Below, in pieces: positions 1-7,791 of a DNA stretch of 14,456 nt. Location: contig CAIXSC010000313.1 in assembly GCA_903921945.1 (NCBI GenBank), positions 1 to 14,456 of the forward strand. Reading direction: 5' to 3'. How positions within the stretch are numbered: position 1 is the first letter of the stretch; each line of letters starts with the position of its first letter. The notes beneath the pieces were generated by a model, which was given only the letters and a program-made list of their open reading frames with translations, had not been told where the DNA came from and ran no database searches. Source of the DNA: an uncultured Planctomycetaceae bacterium (lineage in GTDB: Bacteria > Planctomycetota > Planctomycetia > Pirellulales > Pirellulaceae). The position numbers were made by a program, and so were the translations under genes.

Positions 1-669
1 ACTGGCGTGGTCGGTGCCAAGGCCCCGGTCGCCATCGCCTGTCGGCAGATAGACGCGGAACTGAGCGGTGATCGTCGAGCACGAATCCTGGGAGAGAGCG
101 TATTTGAACCCGATGTTGCTATCGCCCAAGCCGGCCGTGTTGTCCCTGAGTTCCGGATTGAGCAGGCGTGCGGGAGCTTCGATAAAGACCGACAACCGCG
201 GCAGCATTAACAACTCGAGATAGGCCGAAAAATCCTGGTAATCGACGCTGGGATCTGGACCGGGGCCAGGCCCAAAACCGCCCGCAACCGGCCAGAAAAA
301 CTCGGCGCGGCCAGGTTGCGGGTTGTTGTACGACGCGTCGTACCGGAAACGGAAGACGTGTCCCACAATCGCGTTATCGATGTAACCCGCGCCGCTATCG
401 GAGACGATCGGCCCTTCGCTATCGTCGTCGCCGAGATCGATCGGCGTGGCTGGCTCGGTCGCGGGTGTGGCTCCCGAAGGCGCCGCCGCCGGCGGTGCCG
501 CTGGCTGCGCGTACGTAGCCTGCGGCGAAATCCCGGCCAAGACGATTCCCGCCAAGAGCATGCCGGCGACCGTCATGACCTTTCGCCTACCCGAGAACTG
601 CTCGATACCATCGCGCCGCTCCATCAATGCGGCGTTATTCTTGTCTTTCGCTTCCGCCCTAGATGCCAT
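1..669 (-). CDS. Outer-membrane beta-barrel protein, MetA/phenol-degradation-like family (partial, 5' part)
   Basis: The frame is open from an ATG at 669 to the window edge: 223 codons with no stop, so the C-terminus is missing. An AAAGGA Shine-Dalgarno about 8 nt upstream supports this start. Residues 1-31 form a basic extension, 33-46 a hydrophobic segment, and ATYA-Q (51-55) looks like a signal peptidase I site, so the protein should be exported. A Pro/Ala-rich linker and an acidic stretch follow (about 55-90). From about residue 95 the alternating pattern with FIEAP (162-166), GLGDSNIGFKY (180-190) and LPTGDGDRGLGT (208-219) resembles the putative MetA-pathway/outer-membrane transporter family (Pfam Phenol_MetA_deg). 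This is family recognition by eye; the substrate is unknown and a direct role in phenol degradation is not implied. It lies 161 nt downstream of the kinase gene on the same strand and may have its own promoter there. Confidence 0.75.
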   Translation of the reverse strand, partial: MASRAEAKDKNNAALMERRDGIEQFSGRRKVMTVAGMLLAGIVLAGISPQATYAQPAAPPAAAPSGATPATEPATPIDLGDDDSEGPIVSDSGAGYIDNAIVGHVFRFRYDASYNNPQPGRAEFFWPVAGGFGPGPGPDPSVDYQDFSAYLELLMLPRLSVFIEAPARLLNPELRDNTAGLGDSNIGFKYALSQDSCSTITAQFRVYLPTGDGDRGLGTDHAS

Positions 670-830
670 TGCTCAATCCTTTCGCATGGCTACGGTTCGC
701 CCCACGAGGGGCCTCGTCCTTGAAACCGGGAAAATCCCTACCTTCGGCGCATTCGGCGGGACCATGCGCGATCCGCAGACAAATCAGCCAAGCTCCGGTT
801 GTAGGGGCCCAGTGGCCCTCTCAGAGCGTT

Positions 831-3653
831 TTAGTGGCTGGATTTTGTGGAATTAGATTCAAGAAACGCCGCCAAAGACGGCTCGGCCCGTAAAAAGGCC
901 AAGGCTGGATCCGCTTGGATTTCCCCCAAGCCCACCGTCTTGGAACTTGCCAGCATTTCCAACGCCCGCCTCAATTCGGCGAGGTACTGCGTGGGCCAAT
1001 CGACGACCGCCGCGCCCGCTTGGCCGGTTGCGGACATCGGGGACGCCGCCCCTCCCGCAGGCGCACCGGCCCCGGCGGCGGTCCGCGACTCGCGGAGACC
1101 GCGTCCTGCCAAAGCCAACAGTCCACGCCAGTCTTTGGCCGATCCGGCTTTCAATTCGACGAGCGCGTGAAACTGCGAGAGAAACGCCGAGTGGTTCCCC
1201 GCCGCCAACTGAACTCTCGCCAAAGTGGCGCGGTGGCGACGCAGCAGGTCCGGGTACTCGCCCAACTTCGGGGCCAGGGTCAACGCTTGAGCTTGGTGTT
1301 CCACCGCCTTTTCGAGCAAGGCGACCTTCCGGGAAACTCCGACATGGGCGGACCCGTCCGTGGAGGCTTCCGTGGAGGCTAACGAGGCGAGGTTGGCGTA
1401 CGCGATCGCCAAGCGGCTCCGCAGGTCCGGACTGCGCGGGGACTCTTCGACCAACGCCTCGAGCAATTGTCGCGATTGTTCATAGGACTGCTCGGCCTCC
1501 CGTGGCGATTCGCGGACTTGGTGCCACGCGCCGAGCCCATTATGCGTATTGGCAAGTTGATGGCGGTATTCATCCATGCCGCGATAGTCCTGAGCCAGCG
1601 CACCGAGCAGTTCTCGCGCTTGAGTGAACGCGACGAACGATTCCTCCATGGCGTCGCGATTGGCGAATGCGGGGTCCTTGCGATGTTCGAACAGCAGATT
1701 GCCGCGGTTGACCAACGCCTTGGCATGCTCGAAGCGAAACTCGCGATTGTCGCGAACCTCACCGACGATTGCCGCCAGGATTTGCTCGGCGGCCAGGTAA
1801 TCGGCCAGTGCTTCGAGCGGTTGCTTGGAACGGCGGAGAATCATGCCCCGGTTGATGCGGCAACGAGCCAGTCCTTGCCGGAGGGCGAAATCGTTTGGCA
1901 TCGTCTTGATCGCGTCTTCCAGCAATTCGATGCCGCGGTTGACGTCCGCCATCGCCCTGGCGTCCTGTCCCATCTGAAACCGCATGAAGGCTCGATTGTA
2001 ATAGCTGCGGGCCAGTTCCCCCGATAACTCGGGCGATGGCTCGCGAGCCAGCACCGCGGTCTGCTCCATGACCGCGCGATTGAACTCCACTTCCGCGAGT
2101 TCCAGCTTTTCGGCCATGCGGTAGGCCTCGCCTAGCCAGTCACGTTCGTCGGCGATCAAGCGTTCTTGGCGGGAATCGTATGCATCGCGAGCGCGCACAC
2201 GTTGATAGACATCGATCGCCTGTTGATAGTGTTCAATCGCCTGATCGAAATCGCGCAAATGCAGGCACACATCGGCGATTCGATGATGCGTCTCAGCCAG
2301 CTTCAGGTGCGTGTTCGCATCGTCCGGCCAGTCTTGCAGCAATTGTTCGTAGGCTCGCAAGGCCGTGTTCAATTTGTCGCGTTGGGAGGGATCATTCGCG
2401 GGCAGCCGGGCAATCCAATCCTTGACGACCACCAGCAATTGGTCGGAGGCGGTGCCGAGTTGGGCGAGTGTCCGTTGCGCGCGGCGCTGATTGCGGGTCG
2501 CTTCGGCGAGGTTTCCCTCGGCCCGCAGCCATTGCCACGAGGCGGCTCCGGCCCCGATGGTCAATGCGGACACCAGACTGGCAACCAGCAGCGACTCGAT
2601 CGGATGCCTTCGGCACCAGCGCCACAGGCGTTGCGCCCGGCCGATCGGACGGGCCAAAATCGGTTCCTGCCGCAGGAAGCGGCCAAGTTCCTCCGCCAAC
2701 TCTTTCGCGGAAGCGTACCGCCGCGATGGTACCCGGTCGAGGCATTTATGGCAGATGGTCTCCAGGTCGCGGGGCACATTCGGGGCCAACTGCCGTAGCG
2801 GCACCGGATCGGTGCTCAACAGCAACCGCATCGTTTCCAGCGGCGAATTGGCCCGATAGGGCGGCCGTCCGGAAAGCAATTCGTACAGGATGGCGCCGAG
2901 CGAATACACGTCGCTCCACGGTCCCACGGTCCCATGTTCGGCCGATGCCTGCTCAGGCGGCATGTAGCTGGGCGTTCCCAATACGCTGTCCGATTGAGTG
3001 ATCTGGGAATCGCTCGCGTTCATCCGTTTCGCCAAACCGAAGTCGGCGATCTTCAGCACCCCGCGCGCATCGATCAGCACATTCGATGGTTTCAGATCGC
3101 GATGCAGAATTCCTTGGTCATGCGCGTAACGCATGGCGTCCGCCAACGCCGACAAGTGCCCAGCCGCCTCGTCCGCCGACAAGGTGCGGTCGCGAACAAG
3201 GTCCGCCAGATCACGACCCTCGATGAGTTCCATCGAGTAATAATGGCAGCCGTTTTCCTCGCCGACGTCGTAGACCGCCACGATGCCGGGATGCCGGAGA
3301 TTGGCGGCCGACTGCGCCTCGAGCCGGAACCGCGACAATGCCAAGTCACTCATCGCCGCCGACGAGCGGATTGTCTTCAGGGCGACTAGCCGGTTTAGAT
3401 TCTTCTGGCGAGCCAGGTAGACGACGCCCATGCCGCCTTGTCCCAGCACCTTGATCAATTCGTAGTCGCCAATCGAGCCAAGATTGCCCGCGCCTTTGCC
3501 CGCGACGTTACCCGAATCTCCAGCCAAGTAGACTTGGACAGGCTCTTGGCTCGGGTTCCGAACCACATCGATGGTTTGCGCCAACGTCACATCCATGTCG
3601 GTGGGCTTCACCGGCTGCGATGAATCTTCGATGGTTCGAGCGCTGCTGGCCAT
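831..3653 (-). CDS. Membrane-anchored Ser/Thr protein kinase with C-terminal TPR-like repeats
   Basis: 940 residues. The Hanks-type kinase domain spans about 64-330: glycine loop GQGGMGVVY (71-79), lysine K93 in ALK, probable helix-C glutamate E112, catalytic HRDLKPSN (184-191, D186), DFG (204-206), a PPE form of the APE motif (232-234) and WSDVYSLG (246-253). All catalytic residues are present, so it should be active. One membrane helix lies at about 352-373, placing the kinase in the cytoplasm and the rest in the periplasm. Residues 430-800 are helical TPR-like repeats (for example 446-486, 547-580, 700-734), a likely protein-binding surface. A Gly/Ala-rich linker (about 860-885) and an ADPALAFLRAEP segment (914-925), seen at the end of many planctomycete TPR proteins, close it. 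The start has no clear Shine-Dalgarno; ATG at 3596 (residue 20) is an alternative. It lies 98 nt downstream of the ABC exporter pair. Targets are unknown. Confidence 0.93.
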   Translation of the reverse strand: MASSARTIEDSSQPVKPTDMDVTLAQTIDVVRNPSQEPVQVYLAGDSGNVAGKGAGNLGSIGDYELIKVLGQGGMGVVYLARQKNLNRLVALKTIRSSAAMSDLALSRFRLEAQSAANLRHPGIVAVYDVGEENGCHYYSMELIEGRDLADLVRDRTLSADEAAGHLSALADAMRYAHDQGILHRDLKPSNVLIDARGVLKIADFGLAKRMNASDSQITQSDSVLGTPSYMPPEQASAEHGTVGPWSDVYSLGAILYELLSGRPPYRANSPLETMRLLLSTDPVPLRQLAPNVPRDLETICHKCLDRVPSRRYASAKELAEELGRFLRQEPILARPIGRAQRLWRWCRRHPIESLLVASLVSALTIGAGAASWQWLRAEGNLAEATRNQRRAQRTLAQLGTASDQLLVVVKDWIARLPANDPSQRDKLNTALRAYEQLLQDWPDDANTHLKLAETHHRIADVCLHLRDFDQAIEHYQQAIDVYQRVRARDAYDSRQERLIADERDWLGEAYRMAEKLELAEVEFNRAVMEQTAVLAREPSPELSGELARSYYNRAFMRFQMGQDARAMADVNRGIELLEDAIKTMPNDFALRQGLARCRINRGMILRRSKQPLEALADYLAAEQILAAIVGEVRDNREFRFEHAKALVNRGNLLFEHRKDPAFANRDAMEESFVAFTQARELLGALAQDYRGMDEYRHQLANTHNGLGAWHQVRESPREAEQSYEQSRQLLEALVEESPRSPDLRSRLAIAYANLASLASTEASTDGSAHVGVSRKVALLEKAVEHQAQALTLAPKLGEYPDLLRRHRATLARVQLAAGNHSAFLSQFHALVELKAGSAKDWRGLLALAGRGLRESRTAAGAGAPAGGAASPMSATGQAGAAVVDWPTQYLAELRRALEMLASSKTVGLGEIQADPALAFLRAEPSLAAFLESNSTKSSH

Positions 3654-3689
3654 GGACGGAAATCTCGGGACGAATCAGCGATGCCCAAT

Positions 3690-3695
3690 ATTGTA
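3690..3695 (-). promoter_or_regulatory. Candidate -10 element upstream of the kinase gene
   Basis: On the minus strand the hexamer reads TACAAT, 5 of 6 matches to the sigma-70 -10 consensus, in an AT-rich patch inside GC-rich DNA. It would give a leader of about 30 nt before the ATG at 3653. No convincing -35 hexamer is visible at normal spacing. If real, it would let the kinase be transcribed apart from the ABC exporter genes. Confidence 0.3.
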
Positions 3696-3751
3696 ATGTC
3701 TCGCCGCGTTTTGTACCCAGCCGACTTTCCGATCGGTGAAGACTTCGGGAA

Positions 3752-5638
3752 TCAGAGGCTTTTGCGGAGGATCGGAGCTTCGCCCGGGGCGTTTTCGGTC
3801 GCCGTCGACCGTGTCGCGTTATCGCCAAAACCGGTCAACTCATTCGCTCGCCACAACGCCGCGTAATGGCCATCTTCCGCGAGTAGCGACTCGTGGTTGC
3901 CACGCTCGACGATCCGGCCGTCGTCGAGCACCAACACCAGATCGGCGCGTCGGATGGTGCTCAGGCGATGCGCCACCACGAAACTGGTCCGGCCCTTGAC
4001 CAGCCGTTCCAGCGCGCGCTGAATCCGCAGTTCCGTCAGCGAATCGATCGCGCTGGTGGCTTCATCGAGAATGAGGATTCGCGGATCGGCCAAGAGCGCT
4101 CGCGCGAAGCAGACCAGTTGGCGTTGACCGAGCGACAACTGGCCGCCCCGCTCTCCCGCCTCGGTGTGCAACCCGTCGGGCAACGCGGCGAAGAGATCGC
4201 GGCAATCGAGCTGTTCCAATGCGGCCCACACGTCGGCTTCCGAGGCCTCGGGCCGACTGAAGCGGATGTTGTCGAGGATCGTTCCGGTAAAGAGGAAGTT
4301 TTGTTGCGGCACCAATCCAAGTTGCCGCTGCAACGACGCGTTGACGATGCCGCGAGTCTCATGGCCGTCGAACCGCAATTCGCCGCTATCCGGAAGGTAG
4401 AACCGAGCCAACAGATTGACGAGCGATGACTTGCCGCTGCCTGTGTGGCCCACCAGAGCGACCGTCCGTCCCGGTTCCGCCACGAAGTCGATATTCTTGA
4501 GCACCGGTGTGCCCGGCGTGTAGCTAAACGACACGTCGCGAAACTCGACGCGGCCCGCCAGCGTCGGAAGATCCCGAGCGTCCGCCGCATCACGCCAATC
4601 CGGCGCCGTGTCCAGCAGCCGAAAGACGCGTTCCGCGCCCGCCATCGCGGTCAACGCTTGGTTGTACTGCACTCCCAGGATCTGGATCGGGTTGAAAAAA
4701 ATGCCGGCCAGAAAGAAAAACTGGATGAGATCGCCTGTCGGCATCGCGATGTCCGGCCGAAGCGCTCGATAACCGCCCACGACTAGCAGTGCCGCGAGAA
4801 ACGCCTGACTATTGAACTCCAATAACGGCGTGAAGACGCCGGCCGTCCGCACCGCCGCCATGTTGTACCGCGCGTGGTCGGCGACCAAGTCCGCGAACAT
4901 CGAAGCGTTCACGCGTTCCCGCGCGTACCCCTGGGTGACGCGAATCCCCGCCACCGACTCGGCCAACGTCGCCGTCATGCGGCTGAAGCTCTCCTGCACA
5001 TCGCGATAGGCTTGGCTGAGCCGTTTCCGGAAGTGCTGATTCAGTCCCCAGAGCACGGGAGTCATCGCCGCGATGATCGAAAACAACGCCCAGTCGTACC
5101 AAGCCATGAACGCGGCGGATGCGGCCATTTGCCCCAAACCGACCAGCCCCACGAACAACACATCCTGCACGCCCACCCGCATCGCCTCGCAGTCCGAGGT
5201 CATCCGGCTGATGATCCGGCCGATCTTCGTGCGATGGAAGAATCCGAGCGGCAGCCGCTGCAACTGGCGAAACAAATCGTCCCGCAAGTCGTGGATCACG
5301 AACTCGCCCAATTCCAACGCCAGCCGATAACGAAAGTGGAACGTCACGTGCGTGGCCGCGCCGAGCACCAGCACCACCAGTGACGCCATCGCGATCGCGA
5401 CCAACCCCTCGCGACGCGCGATCGGACCGTTCACCACCAGACCAGTCGCCCAAGCCACCGCCGGCAGTTGGATCGCCCGCAACACGACGCACACCAGCAA
5501 CACGTTTCTGCGCGCCGCGTAAGGTCGCATGTAGCCAAACAAACGGCGAATCAAACGCGGGTCGAGCGGTCGGCGATCGGCCTCCCGATCGGGATCGCGG
5601 AGCACACGGACGAGCGACGGCCGGGACGGATTATCCAT
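3752..5638 (-). CDS. ABC exporter half-transporter, subunit 2 (canonical Walker B, altered LSLGQ signature)
   Basis: 628 residues: a type I exporter membrane domain (about 28-330, six predicted helices) fused to one ATPase domain (about 362-600). Walker A is GHTGSGKS (397-404), the Q-loop lies in VPQQNF (443-448), Walker B is ILILDEATS (521-529) with catalytic E526, and the switch histidine is H557. The signature is LSLGQ (501-505) instead of LSGGQ. The frame stays open further upstream, but the ATG at 5638 is preferred: a GGGGAGG Shine-Dalgarno sits about 6 nt before it, and it overlaps the preceding ABC gene's stop by 8 nt in the sequence ATGGATAA. That arrangement implies translational coupling and one-to-one production. 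It probably pairs with the product of 5631-7571 to export lipids, peptides or drugs; the substrate cannot be read from sequence. A polar tail (600-628) follows the ATPase domain. A homodimer is possible but less likely given the partner's complementary defect. Confidence 0.93.
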   Translation of the reverse strand: MDNPSRPSLVRVLRDPDREADRRPLDPRLIRRLFGYMRPYAARRNVLLVCVVLRAIQLPAVAWATGLVVNGPIARREGLVAIAMASLVVLVLGAATHVTFHFRYRLALELGEFVIHDLRDDLFRQLQRLPLGFFHRTKIGRIISRMTSDCEAMRVGVQDVLFVGLVGLGQMAASAAFMAWYDWALFSIIAAMTPVLWGLNQHFRKRLSQAYRDVQESFSRMTATLAESVAGIRVTQGYARERVNASMFADLVADHARYNMAAVRTAGVFTPLLEFNSQAFLAALLVVGGYRALRPDIAMPTGDLIQFFFLAGIFFNPIQILGVQYNQALTAMAGAERVFRLLDTAPDWRDAADARDLPTLAGRVEFRDVSFSYTPGTPVLKNIDFVAEPGRTVALVGHTGSGKSSLVNLLARFYLPDSGELRFDGHETRGIVNASLQRQLGLVPQQNFLFTGTILDNIRFSRPEASEADVWAALEQLDCRDLFAALPDGLHTEAGERGGQLSLGQRQLVCFARALLADPRILILDEATSAIDSLTELRIQRALERLVKGRTSFVVAHRLSTIRRADLVLVLDDGRIVERGNHESLLAEDGHYAALWRANELTGFGDNATRSTATENAPGEAPILRKSL

Positions 5639-7571
5639 CGACGCCTCCCCTGGCCGCCGACTCGCCGGCGAACATCTGCGCGAGCGCCGCTTCGCGATAG
5701 TGCCCCGGCGCCGCCAGCAAATCGTCATGCCGGCCCTGCGCCACGACGCGGCCCTCTTCCAGCACCACGACCCAATCGGCATCCCGCAACGTCGCCAATC
5801 GATGCGCGATGATCAACGTCGTGCGCCGTTCCATCGCCGACCGCAACGAGGCCGAGATTTCGCGTTCCGTCCGCGTATCGATCGCCGCCGCCGGATCGTC
5901 GAGCAACAGGATGGGCGGGTCGAGCAGAACGGCCCGAGCGATCGCCAACCGCTGCCGCTGGCCGCCGGACAGATTCAAGCCATGCTCGCCCAGCAACGTG
6001 TCATAGCCATCGGGCAGCCGCGCGATGAATTCGTCCGCCGCCGCGATCCGCGCCGCTCGCTCGATCCGAGCCCGCGACGCCTCGGGATGCCCAAACGCGA
6101 TGTTCGCGGCAATCGTGTGACTGAACAGAAAACTCTCTTGGAACACGATGCCGATGGAACGCCGCAAACTGTCGAGATCGAGTTCACGCAGGTCGACGCC
6201 GTCGAGCAACACGCGGCCGGCCGATGGGTCATGGAATCGCGGCACCAAGCTTAGCAACGTCGACTTGCCAGCTCCGGTCGCGCCCACGATCGCCACCTTT
6301 TGCCCGGCCTCGATTTTCAGGTCGATCCCGTGCAGAACCGGCGTGCCCGGTCGATAGGCGAATGCGACCCCGTCAAACACCAACTCGCCGCGGGTCCGCT
6401 CCAGGATCCGCGACTGGGGCGGCGATTGAATCGCGACATTTGCCTCGAGCACTTCGAACACCCGGCGCGAACCGGTCAAACTCTCCTGCACACTGTTGGC
6501 GATCGTCGACAGATGAGCGACTTGGCTGGCGAGTTGTTGCAGCAGGCCGGCGAACACCACCAACCCGGCGCCAAGCGACAACTCGTTCGTCGACACCAAG
6601 TAACCGCCGTAAACCAACAGCACGATCAGGTTGATTTGCGTCAACTGTTGAGCCTGCGGCGAAAAGGTGGCGACGCGCCAGAAAATGTCGCGTTGCTGGT
6701 CGCGAACCGCGTCGTTGTGCTGGCGAAACCGCTCGATTTCGTCAGGCTCGCGGCCGAAACCGCGGACCACCGCCGCCCCCTGCAGATTCTCGGCAAGCGA
6801 CAACACCATACGATCGACCAGCTTGCGGTTCGCGTCGTACATCGGTCGTACTCGCCGGGAAAACCGCACCGTCAGCCATCCCAAGAGCGGCGTGGTCGCC
6901 AAACAGGCGACCGTCAAGCCAACATGCAAGCTCAGCATGTACGCCACGTAACCCGCCAACGACAGCACCAAGATCGCGAACTGCACCAACACGCCGTCCA
7001 CGAACATCCGCACCGATTGCACGTCGGACGTGATCCGATTGATGATCGAACCGCTGGCATTCGCGTCATAAAAGCGGAAATCAAGCCGCTGAAGTTTGTC
7101 GTAAACCGACGCTCGCAAGTCGACTACGATCCGCTGATGCACCAGCACGCCGGCCGCCACGGTGTAGCCGTAGTTCAACCCCGCCCTCGCCAGCGCCACG
7201 ACGAGAATCGCCAAGGCCACGATGCCGACTTGCCCCAGAGGCGACCACCCTGCGGGCAACGGCCAACCTCCCGGCCAACACGGAGGCTCGCTCTGTTCGC
7301 CCAGATGATAGCGGATCGCGTCGATACCGATCCCGCCCAGTTGCAAGGCCGCGAGCGAGGTTCCGAGCAGCAGCGTCTGCAGCGCCAACAGGCCCGCGCA
7401 GCCCCATCGATACCGCCAGCTCAACGCGAACAGACGCCGCAAGACGTCGCCCGTGGTCAAATGGTCGCCCGACAAAACGGCCGAACCCGATGTCGTTGGC
7501 GGCAACGATGGCGACGCGGCGACAGCGGCAGCGGGCTGATGAGGGGCGGGTGGGGAGGGCAGCGGTGCCAT
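5631..7571 (-). CDS. ABC exporter half-transporter, subunit 1 (degenerate Walker B Asp)
   Basis: 646 residues: membrane domain (about 43-360) plus ATPase domain (about 395-632). Walker A is GATGAGKS (430-437), Q-loop glutamine Q478, signature LSGGQRQ (534-540) and switch histidine H590. Walker B reads ILLLDDPAAAID (554-565), so the catalytic glutamate position is Asp (D559, codon GAT at 5895-5897). In heterodimeric exporters of the TM287/288, BmrCD and MdlAB type, this substitution marks the degenerate ATP site. The first 40 residues are Pro/Ala/Ser-rich and unlikely to fold. The loop between the first two membrane helices (about 88-115) is long and rich in Trp, Pro and Gly, with one Cys (C98). 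The ATG at 7571 has no purine-rich ribosome site, so the true start could lie somewhat inside. It is first of the minus-strand genes and overlaps the next ABC gene by 8 nt. Confidence 0.92.
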   Translation of the reverse strand: MAPLPSPPAPHQPAAAVAASPSLPPTTSGSAVLSGDHLTTGDVLRRLFALSWRYRWGCAGLLALQTLLLGTSLAALQLGGIGIDAIRYHLGEQSEPPCWPGGWPLPAGWSPLGQVGIVALAILVVALARAGLNYGYTVAAGVLVHQRIVVDLRASVYDKLQRLDFRFYDANASGSIINRITSDVQSVRMFVDGVLVQFAILVLSLAGYVAYMLSLHVGLTVACLATTPLLGWLTVRFSRRVRPMYDANRKLVDRMVLSLAENLQGAAVVRGFGREPDEIERFRQHNDAVRDQQRDIFWRVATFSPQAQQLTQINLIVLLVYGGYLVSTNELSLGAGLVVFAGLLQQLASQVAHLSTIANSVQESLTGSRRVFEVLEANVAIQSPPQSRILERTRGELVFDGVAFAYRPGTPVLHGIDLKIEAGQKVAIVGATGAGKSTLLSLVPRFHDPSAGRVLLDGVDLRELDLDSLRRSIGIVFQESFLFSHTIAANIAFGHPEASRARIERAARIAAADEFIARLPDGYDTLLGEHGLNLSGGQRQRLAIARAVLLDPPILLLDDPAAAIDTRTEREISASLRSAMERRTTLIIAHRLATLRDADWVVVLEEGRVVAQGRHDDLLAAPGHYREAALAQMFAGESAARGGVDG

Positions 7572-7791
7572 GGGGCGGGCGTGAAGGGCGGCGTAGTCTG
7601 AGTCGGATTAGAACCGATCGCGGAGCGCAACAAAACCCGCCACGAGCGAATCTTGAATCAGGACCGCGCCAGGTGGTACCGTATCGGCTCGACGGTCGGA
7701 TGTCGCATGGGCGTCGGAGGCCATTCAACCGGTCGCCCGCTCCTTCCCCACCAATCCCCGCCTCGATCCCTTCCCGCCCCTGGAGCCACCC
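7572..7791. promoter_or_regulatory. Divergent intergenic region with candidate promoters
   Basis: 220 nt separate the minus-strand ABC exporter operon from the plus-strand propeller gene, so promoters for both should lie here. On the minus strand, TCTAAT (7612-7607) matches the -10 consensus at 5 of 6 positions and would give a leader near 30 nt; the best -35 is TTGTTG (7633-7628) at a short 15-nt spacing. On the plus strand, TTGAAT (7653-7658) and TACCGT (7677-7682), 18 nt apart, are a weak pair. The stretch at about 7740-7780 is strongly C-rich on the plus strand. No operator-like inverted repeat stood out. Confidence 0.4.

Noticed and set aside
699..712. A GCCCC/GGGGC hairpin upstream of the outer-membrane protein gene, considered as an operator or riboswitch part.
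   Set aside because: Five base pairs only, with no further structure or known motif around it.
805..818. A GGGCC/GGCCC hairpin just after the kinase stop, considered as a terminator.
   Set aside because: Only five base pairs, no T-run on the minus strand, and such palindromes are common in this GC-rich DNA.
5639..5782. A 48-codon N-terminal extension of exporter subunit 2.
   Set aside because: It overlaps the end of the upstream ABC gene in another frame, gives Arg/Trp-rich nonsense, and the ATG at 5638 has a strong Shine-Dalgarno.
6300..7601. A 433-codon open frame on the plus strand.
   Set aside because: It lies antisense to exporter subunit 1, is full of Arg, Gln and His, and has no family motif; a high-GC shadow.
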